DNA of 64,000 nucleotides from Cyanobacteria bacterium SIG28 (GTDB lineage Bacteria; Cyanobacteriota; Vampirovibrionia; Gastranaerophilales; Gastranaerophilaceae), in the NCBI GenBank assembly GCA_015152525.1, contig SUTU01000011.1, positions 22,724 to 86,723 on the forward strand, in the 5' to 3' direction. Position 1 is the first letter of the stretch. The number at the start of each line of letters is the position of its first letter. Shown here piece after piece: positions 19,206-28,413 of the stretch. The notes below the pieces were generated by a model. The model was not told the DNA's origin and did no database searches. It was given only the letters and a program-made list of their open reading frames with translations. The translations under genes and the position numbers were made by a program.

Positions 19206-19549
19206 AAATTCTTTGAACAAAGCCAAACTTTGTATGTGTTGAAACTAAAGTGTATCCATAAAAGTGGACAAAAAAAATTTGGCAAAGCAAAAAAATAAAA
19301 AAACGGCTGAGCATAGCGAAGGCGTGGAAAACAATTGCGTCTTTTCTTCTTTTTTTGGTACTTTTTTTCTTCTTTGGCTCGCAAATAAAGAAGAAAAAAA
19401 GTACATATAAAACATTCGGAAACAATTATTAATACAAACACTTCAAAGTATATAAAAAAACAAGCTTACATTGACTTAATTAGCAAGACCATAACAACAA
19501 TTAATTCAATAGCCATCGCCATATAGCACACCAGAAGTGTGTTTTAGAA
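19165..19549. repeat. Duplicated ruvC 3' end flanking a ~300-nt insert
   Basis: Direct repeat: 19165-19207 (end of ruvC with its stop) and 19507-19549, 38 of 43 positions identical by eye. Between them is non-coding sequence with a strong hairpin (19358-19404) and a CGGCTGAGCATAGCGAAGG-type segment. The downstream copy is out of context and has an internal stop, so it is a remnant. Together with 19550-19651 this accounts for the gap between ruvC and the next gene. Confidence 0.75.
19358..19404. repeat. Perfect 18-bp hairpin downstream of ruvC
   Basis: Arms 19358-19375 and 19387-19404 are exact reverse complements starting GTAC and rich in T/A, with an 11-nt loop GGCTCGCAAAT. It may serve as a terminator or be the palindromic core of the inserted element. 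Confidence 0.7.
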
Positions 19550-19620
19550 TTTATTATTTAGATTTGTAAATATTATTTATATATTTAACAAAAAAAACTT
19601 TTTTTTTGTTTTAATTTGTG

Positions 19621-19626
19621 TATAAT
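19621..19626 (+). promoter_or_regulatory. -10 box of the uridine-kinase-like gene
   Basis: TATAAT lies 25 nt before the ATG at 19652, with a GAAGG Shine-Dalgarno in between. A possible start at 19616 would place the promoter inside the gene, so the downstream start is preferred. The -35 region is only a T-run. Confidence 0.5.
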
Positions 19627-19651
19627 AGACGAAGGAAAAGATTTAACTATT

Positions 19652-20512
19652 ATGCTACAAAATATAACACAAAATACTAACAAATCAGTAGAAACACAAT
19701 ATATAACAAGACCAACTATCAATTGTGATGAACTTGAGCTTTATTTATCAAGAATTTTCGAAAAGGAATTAAACACACCGGAATCGGTTCTTTTATCATA
19801 TAATCCTTTTGTTATTAAAAAGATTGCAGGTTATTTATCTGGGAAAATTCAAATGCCTGCTTCAATAGGGATTGCCGGTGAAACAGCGAGTGGCAAATCT
19901 ACTATTACAAAAGATTTAATCGATACTATCGAATCTTTTGCGACTGAATTTGGAATTGATGATTCAATCACAAGGGTTAATACTGATGACTATTATTATG
20001 ACCGCTCAGAAATGGTAAAGGCTGCTGGTAGTTTTTCAGAATTTGCTAAAAATTATGATCTTGATGTACCTGAGGCTCTTGAGCTTGAGTTAATGAGCAA
20101 GCATATTAAAGAACTTTTATCTGGTAAATCAACTTACCTTCCTAAATATGACATGAGTGGTACTGCAATTCGTCATGATAATTATACATTAGCTAAGCCT
20201 TCCAAAGTTATTATTTCGGAAGGTTTATTTACGCTTACAGACAAAGTAAAAGATGCTTTTAACTTCAAGATTTATGTTGATATTCCTGAAAAATTAAAAA
20301 GAGAAAGATTCTTTGTAAGAGCTGAAGAACGTGGATTAGGCGATTCTGCTGAACATATTTACGCAAATGCCAACAAAAAAGCAGAATTTTATATAAGACC
20401 GTGCAAAAAATATGCAGATATTGTTTTATCAGGATATGCAGACAGAATTAAATACAAAAACTTCTTAAACAAAATTATCGGAATTGTACAAGAATTGTAT
20501 TTTGCGGATTAG
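19652..20512 (+). CDS. Uridine kinase / phosphoribulokinase-family P-loop kinase
   Basis: 286 residues from the chosen ATG. Walker A G-E-T-A-S-G-K-S at 76-83, then R-V-N-T-D-D-Y-Y-Y-D-R, the typical base of the phosphoacceptor site, K-Y-D-M-S near 165, and I-S-E-G-L-F. The C-terminal R-A-E-E-R-G and P-C-K-K-Y-A-D-I-V segments match the lid and nucleotide-binding end of uridine kinase-like enzymes. It has an N-terminal extension of about 65 residues beyond the kinase core. The substrate could be uridine or another small hydroxylated metabolite. Neighbours give no pathway hint. Confidence 0.7.
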   Translation: MLQNITQNTNKSVETQYITRPTINCDELELYLSRIFEKELNTPESVLLSYNPFVIKKIAGYLSGKIQMPASIGIAGETASGKSTITKDLIDTIESFATEFGIDDSITRVNTDDYYYDRSEMVKAAGSFSEFAKNYDLDVPEALELELMSKHIKELLSGKSTYLPKYDMSGTAIRHDNYTLAKPSKVIISEGLFTLTDKVKDAFNFKIYVDIPEKLKRERFFVRAEERGLGDSAEHIYANANKKAEFYIRPCKKYADIVLSGYADRIKYKNFLNKIIGIVQELYFAD

Positions 20513-20625
20513 TTTATTTATTAATTATTGAAGTTTAAGTTTGCTCTGCTTAATATTTGTTAATTATTTAGGCAATTTTTCACCTTTTTGTAACTTTATT
20601 ATTATATATAACTTTTCAGGTGTGT

Positions 20626-21633
20626 ATGTTAGAAGTTACGAAATACAATTATGCCGGTATTAACAATTTACCGACTACAAATCCAATAAATTTCAAAGCT
20701 GAGTCAAGTTTGGAACGAAGTGGAAAAACAGACGAAATTGTTTTAGAAAAGCCTAAGAAAAAGAAAAAATCCTTAGGGAAAATTTTTGCAGGCATTATTG
20801 GTGTTGTAATATTAACATATGGAAGTATTGTTCTAAGACGCAAACTATCCAAGCCTAGTTTTGATGAAATTCAAAAATGTTTTTCTCAAATTTTTGAAAA
20901 AGATTTAAGCACTGACGAAGTTAAAAATTTGATAAGTAAGTACAAAGAAATTTGTAAAACCAAAGATACTGACGATTTTGTTGAAAAAATGATTGCAGAG
21001 CTAAAAAAAGATTATGGACTCGAAAATGTTACGACTAATACTAAAGTTAATAAATTAAAAGATAACAGCATAAAAACAGCAATGGAAAGAGTTAAAGCCG
21101 GTTCTGCAAACCCTTACGGTCAAATAGATATGAATCCCGGCACTTATAATAATACATTAATAAGAAGCACTCAGGGTGAAACCTTCGGAACGGCATTCCA
21201 TGAAATGTTCCACTTAAAACAATTCTATCAAGCATATAAAGCTGATCCGGAACTATTCGCCAAATCTGTTTATGCAAACACAAAAAAAACTGCGCCGGAT
21301 GAAATTGAAAAAGCTATCAACCAAACAATAGAACTTAATAAAAAGAACGGCATAACAGTCAGCCGTGCAGAAGCGGAAAAGCTCGTCGAAGAAGGTTCTA
21401 TAAAAGAGATTAGACAAACTTTAGACAAAACATACAATACAACTACCCGATTTGCAAAAGATTCAAAAGAATATAGCAAAGGTGTTGAATATATGAATAG
21501 TTATGAGAATTACACCTCATTAGAAGAAAATATGGACGACTATATGAAAAACAAGCTTGAAGAGGAAGCTTATAAAGTTTCTGACAATGCCGAAAAAATA
21601 TACAAATACTTAAGCTCTATTTGGAAGCTTTAA
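20626..21633 (+). CDS. Membrane-anchored putative zinc peptidase (HEMFH) with FK leader
   Basis: About 335 residues. A polar N-terminal leader ends in P-I-N-F-K-A, followed by a basic K/E-rich stretch and one membrane helix (about 50-68). The C-terminal soluble part contains T-A-F-H-E-M-F-H, an HExxH zinc motif, followed by helical K/E-rich sequence. Suggests an envelope-tethered metallopeptidase; the family is not recognised. The ATG at 20626 is chosen over 20620, although both lack a clear Shine-Dalgarno. Shares the FK leader with five other genes in the window. Confidence 0.6.
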   Translation: MLEVTKYNYAGINNLPTTNPINFKAESSLERSGKTDEIVLEKPKKKKKSLGKIFAGIIGVVILTYGSIVLRRKLSKPSFDEIQKCFSQIFEKDLSTDEVKNLISKYKEICKTKDTDDFVEKMIAELKKDYGLENVTTNTKVNKLKDNSIKTAMERVKAGSANPYGQIDMNPGTYNNTLIRSTQGETFGTAFHEMFHLKQFYQAYKADPELFAKSVYANTKKTAPDEIEKAINQTIELNKKNGITVSRAEAEKLVEEGSIKEIRQTLDKTYNTTTRFAKDSKEYSKGVEYMNSYENYTSLEENMDDYMKNKLEEEAYKVSDNAEKIYKYLSSIWKL

Positions 21634-22412
21634 GAATAAAGATTTTTCCTAAACTCTTTAATCTTTGTAGCAATTTCTCTGTAATCTTGAGTCAATAATT
21701 TAGAGATACTTTCATTAAATTTCTGCAAAGCAATTTCAATATTTTCTTTATTAAATTCAACCATATCTTGAGCCATTTCTAAATTAGATAAAGCCAGTCT
21801 TGTCGTATCCTTAAAGCCACTTGAAGCTAAAGCTTGCGCTAATTCGTTATCTTTAACCGTTTCACATAAAGCTTGTGCAACAACCAACGGGAAATGCGAA
21901 ATCATCGCAACAGCTTTATCGTGTTCCACCGCTGTTGTTATTAAAGGTTTTGCACCAAGTTGAATAATAACACTCTTTAGGATTTCTACCCCTTGATTTA
22001 CCCCTTGATTTACCCCTTCATTTACCCCTTCAATAGGTGTAATTGCCCAAGTTGCGCCATTAAAAAGTTCTGCAAATGAATGTTCCCAGCCACTATTTTC
22101 TGTCCCTGCCATCGGATGAGAAGGTATAAAATTAAAACTGTATTTTTTCTTTGATACAAAATCTTTTAAGCTACAAACATCTGTTACAACGGTTTCTTTT
22201 GGTAAAATAGTATTAAGCTTATCCAGTACCTCAAGAGTTGCATTCATTGGAGAACACACAAAAACTAAATTACAATCCTTTAAAGACTCATAATCAGAAG
22301 ATACATTTTCCATTTCAAGAGTTCTTGAAATACCAACGACTTGGTGTTTATCTTTCAAACATTTAAAAATAGAACCACCGATTAAACCTAAACCAATAAC
22401 TCCGATTTTCAT
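21630..22412 (-). CDS. tyrA: Prephenate dehydrogenase with 4-residue tandem repeat
   Basis: 260 residues. NAD-binding G-L-G-L-I-G-G-S at 7-14, S-H-P-M-A-G-T-E-N-S-G near 96-106 with the catalytic-type His, and H-D-K-A-V-A-M-I-S-H-F-P near 182-193 are diagnostic. It oxidises prephenate or arogenate for tyrosine synthesis. Residues about 126-141 are a tandem E-G-V-N/Q-G-V-N run encoded by a 12-nt repeat. The start overlaps the proA stop by 4 nt, so the two are coupled. Confidence 0.87.
   Translation of the reverse strand: MKIGVIGLGLIGGSIFKCLKDKHQVVGISRTLEMENVSSDYESLKDCNLVFVCSPMNATLEVLDKLNTILPKETVVTDVCSLKDFVSKKKYSFNFIPSHPMAGTENSGWEHSFAELFNGATWAITPIEGVNEGVNQGVNQGVEILKSVIIQLGAKPLITTAVEHDKAVAMISHFPLVVAQALCETVKDNELAQALASSGFKDTTRLALSNLEMAQDMVEFNKENIEIALQKFNESISKLLTQDYREIATKIKEFRKNLYS
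21987..22034. repeat. 12-nt tandem repeat inside tyrA (about 4 units)
   Basis: Unit TACCCCTTGATT repeated about four times, the last ones diverged (TTCATT). The unit is a multiple of three, so gain or loss would change protein length by four residues without a frameshift. Confidence 0.8.
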
Positions 22413-23668
22413 ACTAAATCCTTATGTTTAAATTGTTTATTACCTTCTGCATAGTCTTTTACAATATCACCATTGCCTTGTAATGTGTATTTATAAATTG
22501 TTAATCCGTCCAGTCCTACAGGACCTCTCGCATGAGTTTTATTAGTTGAAATACCGACTTCTGCACCAAATCCATATCTAAATCCGTCTGCAAATCTTGT
22601 CGAAACGTTATGATAAACTCCGGCTGAATCCACTGCTGCCATAAACTTCTGAGCATTTTCTCTATCCTCTGTTATGATTGATTCTGTATGTCCGGAAGAA
22701 AATTCGTTTATATGTTCAATAGCATCTTCAACACTTTCAACTTCTTTTACTGCTAATTTTGTATCCGAATACTCAATGTGCCAGCTTTCAGGCGAAAATA
22801 TAAGTTCAATGCCGGATTCTTCTAAAGATTTATATAATTCATCCTTATAAGAAAATTTGCGATGAACCAAAAGCGTTTCCACAGAATTACAAGCACTTGG
22901 ATATTGAGTTTTTGCATCGACAACAATCCTTTTTGCTTTTTCGTAATCCGCAAATTCATCTACAAAAATATGACAAATTCCGTCTGCATGTCCAAGAACC
23001 GGTATTTTTGTATTTTCTTTGACAAACTTAACCAAATTATTACCGCCACGAGGAATAATTAAGTCTATAAATTTATCTTGCTCAAGCATTTGAGAAACAT
23101 CTTCTCTTGTAAAAACTTGTGTAATAGCGTTTTTAGGAAAACCTTCTGTTTTATCCAAAGCTTTTTGTATAACATCCATTATCGTTTTATTAGTTTGAGC
23201 TGATTCTTTCCCACCTTTTAAGATAACTGCATTAGATGATTTTATTGCTAAAGCAGAAATTTGGGTAATCACATCAGGTCGGGCTTCAAAAATTATACCT
23301 AAAACACCTATAGGACAAGAAATTTTTGTAAGAATTAAACCTGTATCAAGACTTCTTTGCATAAGAATTTTGCCAATAGGATTTTCAAGTTCATAAATAT
23401 CAATAATCCCTTGAATCATATCACGCATTTTATTCTCATCAAGTTTTAATCTGTTATATACGGATTTTGAAATCTCACCACTTTCAAGCAAAGATTGAGC
23501 AGAACCTAAATCCTTTTTATTAGCTTCAAAAATTGCCTGTTTATTATTTTCCAATTCTTCTGCAATATTCAATAAAGCCTTATTCTTTATATCGTTAGCA
23601 AGTGTTGCCAACTTTTTAGAAGATTGTTTTGCAAGTTTCGCAATTTCTTTAAAATTATCTACGCCCAT
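22409..23668 (-). CDS. proA: Gamma-glutamyl phosphate reductase
   Basis: 419 residues from M-G-V-D-N-F-K. Aldehyde-dehydrogenase-fold enzyme with S-S-N-A-V-I-L-K-G-G-K-E-S near 143-155, I-P-R-G-G-N-N-L near 211-218, and the catalytic Cys in Q-Y-P-S-A-C-N-S-V-E-T. It reduces glutamyl phosphate to the semialdehyde for proline synthesis. proB is not nearby. An in-frame ATG 18 nt earlier exists, but the later start matches the family and overlaps the preceding small gene's stop. Confidence 0.9.
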   Translation of the reverse strand: MGVDNFKEIAKLAKQSSKKLATLANDIKNKALLNIAEELENNKQAIFEANKKDLGSAQSLLESGEISKSVYNRLKLDENKMRDMIQGIIDIYELENPIGKILMQRSLDTGLILTKISCPIGVLGIIFEARPDVITQISALAIKSSNAVILKGGKESAQTNKTIMDVIQKALDKTEGFPKNAITQVFTREDVSQMLEQDKFIDLIIPRGGNNLVKFVKENTKIPVLGHADGICHIFVDEFADYEKAKRIVVDAKTQYPSACNSVETLLVHRKFSYKDELYKSLEESGIELIFSPESWHIEYSDTKLAVKEVESVEDAIEHINEFSSGHTESIITEDRENAQKFMAAVDSAGVYHNVSTRFADGFRYGFGAEVGISTNKTHARGPVGLDGLTIYKYTLQGNGDIVKDYAEGNKQFKHKDLV

Positions 23669-23876
23669 TTCTATATTCCTCAACACGTTTTCTATACTGT
23701 AAACGTCTTAAGTTAATCATAGTCGATAAACGTTTTCTTAGCAAATGTTCTTTTAAAGACATTGCCGGAATTTCTTCCGCAATAGTCGGTTGTTTAACAA
23801 TATATCCCGATAAATCAATAAACGGTACAGAATTTCGATAATCCATATAGGGATTGCGTGGTGTAAATTCTCTCAT
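23655..23876 (-). CDS. Small hypothetical protein upstream of proA
   Basis: 73 residues, basic and Arg-rich at the C-terminus (R-K-R-V-E-E-Y-R-N-G-R-R), with no signal or membrane segment. GGAGAGAGG precedes the ATG, giving a plausible Shine-Dalgarno, and its stop overlaps the proA start region, so coupled translation with proA is likely. No family recognised. It may be a small regulatory or unknown protein; coding potential is moderate. Confidence 0.5.
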   Translation of the reverse strand: MREFTPRNPYMDYRNSVPFIDLSGYIVKQPTIAEEIPAMSLKEHLLRKRLSTMINLRRLQYRKRVEEYRNGRR

Positions 23877-24227
23877 CCTCTCTCCATAAAAACGATTTGT
23901 GATGTGTTAATTCTATTTTAAACATTTTATTATAACAAGAATAAGTTAAGATAAATTAAGAACAATACAGCTATCAACAACTTCTAGTGTAAAATTTTGT
24001 AACAGTTTGGCACAATATATACAACAAACAAAACCAAATGAGGGACAATATAAAAGCCGGATCTCCGACCTTCGGTCGAAGATGACGACAAGCCGGTAGT
24101 CAATACCAACCAAAAACCACCCATTATACAACTTAAAATATCTTAACAAAGCTTTACACAATTAGCAAATTTTTCTCAAAATTATACTTTATAAGAATAT
24201 AGTGTAGTAATCTTTTGGTGTGAAGTT
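23877..24227. other. Intergenic region with palindromic repeat
   Basis: No gene supported in this 351-nt divergent gap. It contains palindromic repeat copy 2 (24056-24090) and a TAGCAAA-TTTTT motif at 24163 upstream of the gene at 24228. A 71-codon Cys-rich minus-strand frame crossing the repeat is judged spurious. Confidence 0.55.
24056..24090. repeat. Short intergenic palindromic repeat, copy 2
   Basis: GGATCTCCGACC-TTCG-GTCGAAGATGACG: hairpin flanked by GGAT and ATGAC, the same layout as the copies at 6144, 46106 and 48857. Confidence 0.55.
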
Positions 24228-24719
24228 ATGGTACAAGGTTTTTCAAATTCTAATATTGCTCAACCTAATCAACAAAACAAATTAGGAACAATCAAACGGC
24301 TTGGAATGACACCTGACGGAAGAATGGTTTATCAAGCTATAAGCTCTGACGGTGAACCTATCAGAAAAATGAGTATTGCACAAAAAGACTGTGCAGTTTT
24401 TGAAAAATCTTATGCTGATATAGTTGAAGTTGCACCAAAACTCCAAAAATATGCCGCCGAAAATTCAGATCCTCAAAAAATGAAGCAGAAACAAAAAATA
24501 AGCAAGTGGGTGCTCGGTGGCGGCGCTCTGATTGGCGGACTTATTCCTGCGATATTTGCTAAAAAATGGCAAATTCTTTCGACAATTGGTGGAACTATTG
24601 CAGGGTTTGCGCTCGGCGGTTTCATAAATTCGCAATTCTTGGCACCACCAGGGTATTCAAAATTTATTAAGGCAACACAAAATATCTCTAAAATTGATGC
24701 AAGACCTATCGAGGAGTAA
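24228..24719 (+). CDS. Hypothetical small membrane protein
   Basis: 163 residues. A polar Asn/Gln-rich N-terminus is followed by a soluble part (20-90) and two closely spaced hydrophobic segments (about 92-111 and 115-135) rich in Gly (G-G-G-A-L-I-G-G, G-G-T-I-A-G-F-A-L-G-G), then a short tail. The Gly-rich helices suggest membrane insertion or oligomerisation. No family recognised. A TAGCAAA motif lies 65 nt upstream of the ATG. Confidence 0.6.
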   Translation: MVQGFSNSNIAQPNQQNKLGTIKRLGMTPDGRMVYQAISSDGEPIRKMSIAQKDCAVFEKSYADIVEVAPKLQKYAAENSDPQKMKQKQKISKWVLGGGALIGGLIPAIFAKKWQILSTIGGTIAGFALGGFINSQFLAPPGYSKFIKATQNISKIDARPIEE

Positions 24720-24969
24720 ATGTAAGAACTTGGCGGTGGATACTACCAGCTTATCCATTACTTTCAGGACGTTGAGACTTTAAGTTCGTTTTAAGAGATG
24801 CTGGGTTTAATTGTTCCTTAATCTCAATTGGTGCAAACATATTTTTTCATCATTAAGCTTTATTACTATATTTAAAAATTTCTTCTTTTATATTATAATT
24901 TAGTAGAATAGATTTATTATAATTAATGGAAGCATCCGGCTTTCGAGTAGCCGGAAGAAAGAAGGAAAA

Positions 24970-27108
24970 ATGGTACCGGAAACAAAAAGTTTTCAAATTG
25001 AGATTGGCGGAAAAACAGTTACTATTGAAACCGGAAAATACGCTCAATCAACTAATGGTAGTGTTACAGTTAGATGCGGTGATACAATGCTTTTCGTTCA
25101 CTGCGTTGTTTCAAAAGAACCTAGAGTTGGGATAGATTTCTTCCCTCTTCTAATCGATTACGAAGAAAGAATGTCTGCAATAGGTAGAATCCCTGGCGGA
25201 TACAACCGTTCAGAAGGAAAAGCTAGCGACAAAGCGATTTTGGTTTCTCGTTTAATAGACAGACCTATCAGACCTTTATTCCCTAAAGGATATAGAAACG
25301 ATATTCAAATCGTTGCACAATTATTCAGCTATGATCAACAAAATCAACCTGATACGTTAGCTATGTTAGGCGCTTCTACTGCATTAATGCTAACAGGCGC
25401 ACCTTTCGAAGGTCCTATCGGTGCAGTTAGAGTTTCAAAAATTGACGGTCAACTTATTGCAAACCCTACTCACCAAGAAGCTGACAAATCAGATTTAGAT
25501 ATTGTTGTTGCAGGTACACACGACAGCGTTATCATGGTTGAAGCGGGTTGTAAATTCGTTACAGAAGACGATATTATGGAAGCTGTTGAATTTGCTCAAG
25601 TAGAAATCGCAAAACAATGCGAAGCTCAAGTTGAGTTTGCTAAACTTTGCGGTGTTGAAAAAGAAGAATTCGTGAACCCATACGATACAACCGAATTAAA
25701 AAATATTATTGACGAAGTTGCTGGCGCTATGATTCACGATGCTTACCACAACTTTGACAGAAAATACAGACAAGAAAAACTTGAAGAAGCTAAAAAACTT
25801 GTTAAAGAAAGAGTTGAAGCTCTTCCAGACGATCATTACATTCACCAAATCATTGAAGAAACAGGCATCGACTTTGTTGCAGAAGAATTTAAGGCTGCTG
25901 AAAAGAAAATTATGCGTGCTATGATTACTGATGAAGGAGTTCGTGCTGACGGAAGAAAACCTAATGAAGTTCGTCCTATCTGGTGTGAAGTTGGCGTTAT
26001 TCCTAGAGCTCACGGTTCTGCGGTATTCACTCGCGGACAAACACAAATTCTTTCAGTAGCAACTCTTGCAGGTCCTGCAATGAAACAAGAACTTGACGGC
26101 GTTGATCCTGAAATAGAAAAAACTTATATGCACAAATACATCTTCCCGGGTTTCTCTGTTGGTGAAGTTAAACCTCTAAGAGGCCCTGGCAGACGTGAAG
26201 TTGGACACGGAAATTTAGCAGAAAGAGCTAACGTTCCTGCGCTTCCTAGTCAAGAAGAGTTCGGTTACACAATCCGTGTAACTTCTGACGTTCTTGAATC
26301 AAACGGTTCTACTTCAATGGGTTCTACTTGCGGTTCTTCAATGGCATTGATGAATGCAGGTGTTCCTGTTAAATGTATGATCGGCGGTGTTGCAATGGGT
26401 ATGATTACTGAACCCGGTAAAGAACCTGTTGTACTTACTGATATTCAAGGTATTGAAGACTTCCTTGGCGACATGGATTTCAAAGTTACAGGTAATGATG
26501 ATGGTATTACAGCTCTTCAAATGGATATGAAAGCTAAAGGTATTGCAAACGATACTTTAAGACGTGCGTTAGCTCAAGCTAAAGAAGGCAGATTACATAT
26601 CTTGGGAGAAATGAGAAAAGTTATCACCGAACCGGCTAAAGAACTTTCACCATTTGCACCAAGCATTACAACAATGACTATTCCTACTGAAGATATCGGA
26701 ACTGTTATCGGACCTGGTGGTAAACAAATCAGAGCTATTATCGATGCTTCAGGCGCTGAAATCGATATTCAAGATAATGGTATTGTAACAATTACTTCTA
26801 ATGACCAAGAAGGTGCTAAAATCGCTAAAAAGATGATTAACGATTTAACTTTCAAACCGGAAGTTGGTATGGTTATCAAAGGTAAAGTTGTAAGAATCAT
26901 TCCTATCGGCGCTTTTGTTGAATTAGGCGGTGGTAAAGACGGTATGGTTCATATTTCTCAAATCTGTCAAGAAAGAATCGAAACTATTGAACCTCACGTT
27001 AACATTGGCGACGAAGTTATCGTTAAGGTTATCAAAATCGACGACAAAGGCAGAGTTAACCTAACTATTAAAGGGGTTACAGAAGAAGACAAAGCTAAAT
27101 TAATTTAG
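24970..27108 (+). CDS. pnp: Polynucleotide phosphorylase
   Basis: 712 residues, full length. Two RNase PH-like domains separated by a helical linker, with R-P-I-R-P-L-F-P-K-G and the G-S-S-M-A-L-M-N-A-G-V-P active-site area in the second. A KH domain follows (I-G-P-G-G-K-Q-I-R near 578) and an S1 domain ends the protein (V-K-G-K-V-V-R-I-I-P-I-G-A-F-V-E). It degrades RNA 3'-5' phosphorolytically in the cytoplasm. AAGGAAAA precedes the ATG. rpsO, its usual neighbour, is absent. Confidence 0.95.
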   Translation: MVPETKSFQIEIGGKTVTIETGKYAQSTNGSVTVRCGDTMLFVHCVVSKEPRVGIDFFPLLIDYEERMSAIGRIPGGYNRSEGKASDKAILVSRLIDRPIRPLFPKGYRNDIQIVAQLFSYDQQNQPDTLAMLGASTALMLTGAPFEGPIGAVRVSKIDGQLIANPTHQEADKSDLDIVVAGTHDSVIMVEAGCKFVTEDDIMEAVEFAQVEIAKQCEAQVEFAKLCGVEKEEFVNPYDTTELKNIIDEVAGAMIHDAYHNFDRKYRQEKLEEAKKLVKERVEALPDDHYIHQIIEETGIDFVAEEFKAAEKKIMRAMITDEGVRADGRKPNEVRPIWCEVGVIPRAHGSAVFTRGQTQILSVATLAGPAMKQELDGVDPEIEKTYMHKYIFPGFSVGEVKPLRGPGRREVGHGNLAERANVPALPSQEEFGYTIRVTSDVLESNGSTSMGSTCGSSMALMNAGVPVKCMIGGVAMGMITEPGKEPVVLTDIQGIEDFLGDMDFKVTGNDDGITALQMDMKAKGIANDTLRRALAQAKEGRLHILGEMRKVITEPAKELSPFAPSITTMTIPTEDIGTVIGPGGKQIRAIIDASGAEIDIQDNGIVTITSNDQEGAKIAKKMINDLTFKPEVGMVIKGKVVRIIPIGAFVELGGGKDGMVHISQICQERIETIEPHVNIGDEVIVKVIKIDDKGRVNLTIKGVTEEDKAKLI

Positions 27109-27120
27109 TTATAAAAGTCA

Positions 27121-27158
27121 AAAAAACTGGGTTCCTGATTGAACCCAGTTTTTTTTAT
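27121..27158 (+). terminator. Terminator of pnp
   Basis: Stem AAAAAACTGGGTTC / GAACCCAGTTTTTT (27121-27134, 27141-27154) with a 6-nt loop and T-run, 12 nt after the pnp stop. Confidence 0.9.
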
Positions 27159-27164
27159 TAAAAC

Positions 27165-27206
27165 ATTAAACGTCCGAAATTCAGTTATGAATTTCGGACG
27201 TTTAAT
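27165..27206 (-). terminator. Hairpin terminator at trpB end
   Basis: Perfect 19-bp stem (27165-27183 / 27188-27206) with a 4-nt loop, 14 nt beyond the trpB stop. Likely ends trpB transcription, although the U-run after it is short. Confidence 0.65.
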
Positions 27207-27219
27207 AAAACATATAATA

Positions 27220-28410
27220 CTAAAACTTATTTAGTACAAAATCAATATCCTTATCGCCACGACCTGATAAATTGATTAATATTTTTGTACCTGAAGTGGC
27301 GCTTTTAGCCAATTTAATACCGTATGCTATCGCATGAGAACTTTCCAATGCCGGAATTATGCCCTCAGTTTTTGAAAGTTCGAAAAATGCACTAACAGCT
27401 TCTTCATCATTAATAGTTTCATATTTTGCTCTGCCAATAGAATTTAGGTAACAGTGTTTTGGACCGACACCAGGATAATCTAAACCGCTTGCCACTGAAT
27501 AAGCATCTGCAATATTGCCATTTTCATCTTGTAAAAATAGCCCTTTAAACCCATGCAAGCATGCCGGTTTTCCATAAGTTATACTTGCAGCATTTTCGCC
27601 CAATTTTTCACTTTTACCTAATGGCTCAACACCGATTAAATTAACTTTTTCATCGTTCAAAAAACCGTTAAATATACCAATTGCATTAGAGCCCCCACCA
27701 ACACAAGCTACAACGTAATCAGGTAAAGTATTTGCTAAGTCAAGCATTTGAGCTCTGGCTTCTCTTCCGATTACGGTTTGAAAATGTTCAACAATCATTG
27801 GAAACGGGTGAGGACCAACAACAGAACCAATTGCATACATTGCAGTTTTATGTTCTCTTATATAAGCCGCAAATGAAGCATCCACTGCTTCTTTTAATGT
27901 TTTAGAGCCTTCCGTAACTGGGATAATATTTGCTCCTAAAATCTTCATTCTGCTTACATTAGGACGTTCTTTTTCAATATCAACTTCGCCCATATAAATA
28001 TCACATTCTAAGCCTAATAAAGCTGCAGATGTTGCAATAGCCACACCATGCTGACCGGCACCGGTTTCTGCAATCAATTTTGTCTTGCCAAGTTTTTTAG
28101 CAAGTAAAGCTTCACCTAAGCTATGATTAATTTTGTGCGCACCGGTATGGTTTAAGTCTTCACGTTTTAAATATATTTCACAATCATACTTTTTAGACAG
28201 ATTTCTGGCATAATAAACCGGACTTGGTCTGCCTGCAAAAGTTTTCAAGAGTTCATCTAATTCATTATTAAAATCTTTATCATCTTTTATCTTTAAAAAT
28301 TCTTCTGCAATTTTTGAAAACTCTTGTTTTAAATCTTCAGGTAAATACTGCCCGCCAAAATCACCAAAAAAACCTTCTTTTGTCGGTAAATTATTTATCA
28401 TTGTCATCAT
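27220..28410 (-). CDS. trpB: Tryptophan synthase beta chain
   Basis: 396 residues, TrpB1 length. PLP lysine Lys93 in H-T-G-A-H-K-I-N-H, phosphate-binding [10 protein letters not shown] near 225-234, and E-T-G-A-G-Q-H-G near 115-122. It condenses indole (or channelled indole) with serine. trpA and the rest of the pathway are not adjacent; only a TrpR-like gene precedes it (3-nt gap), so it may be locally regulated. AAGGAG Shine-Dalgarno lies before the ATG. Confidence 0.93.
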   Translation of the reverse strand: MMTMINNLPTKEGFFGDFGGQYLPEDLKQEFSKIAEEFLKIKDDKDFNNELDELLKTFAGRPSPVYYARNLSKKYDCEIYLKREDLNHTGAHKINHSLGEALLAKKLGKTKLIAETGAGQHGVAIATSAALLGLECDIYMGEVDIEKERPNVSRMKILGANIIPVTEGSKTLKEAVDASFAAYIREHKTAMYAIGSVVGPHPFPMIVEHFQTVIGREARAQMLDLANTLPDYVVACVGGGSNAIGIFNGFLNDEKVNLIGVEPLGKSEKLGENAASITYGKPACLHGFKGLFLQDENGNIADAYSVASGLDYPGVGPKHCYLNSIGRAKYETINDEEAVSAFFELSKTEGIIPALESSHAIAYGIKLAKSATSGTKILINLSGRGDKDIDFVLNKF

Positions 28411-28413
28411 TTT

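Noticed and set aside
19171..19441. Two overlapping minus-strand frames downstream of ruvC
   Set aside because: Low-complexity translation of the hairpin and the insert; not protein-like.
23946..24161. 71-codon Cys-rich minus frame
   Set aside because: Crosses repeat copy 2 with no start signal and odd composition.
24755..24841. Short minus-strand frame beginning M-F-A-P-I-E-I-K between the small membrane gene and pnp
   Set aside because: About 29 codons, no Shine-Dalgarno, no homology recognised; too weak to list as a gene.
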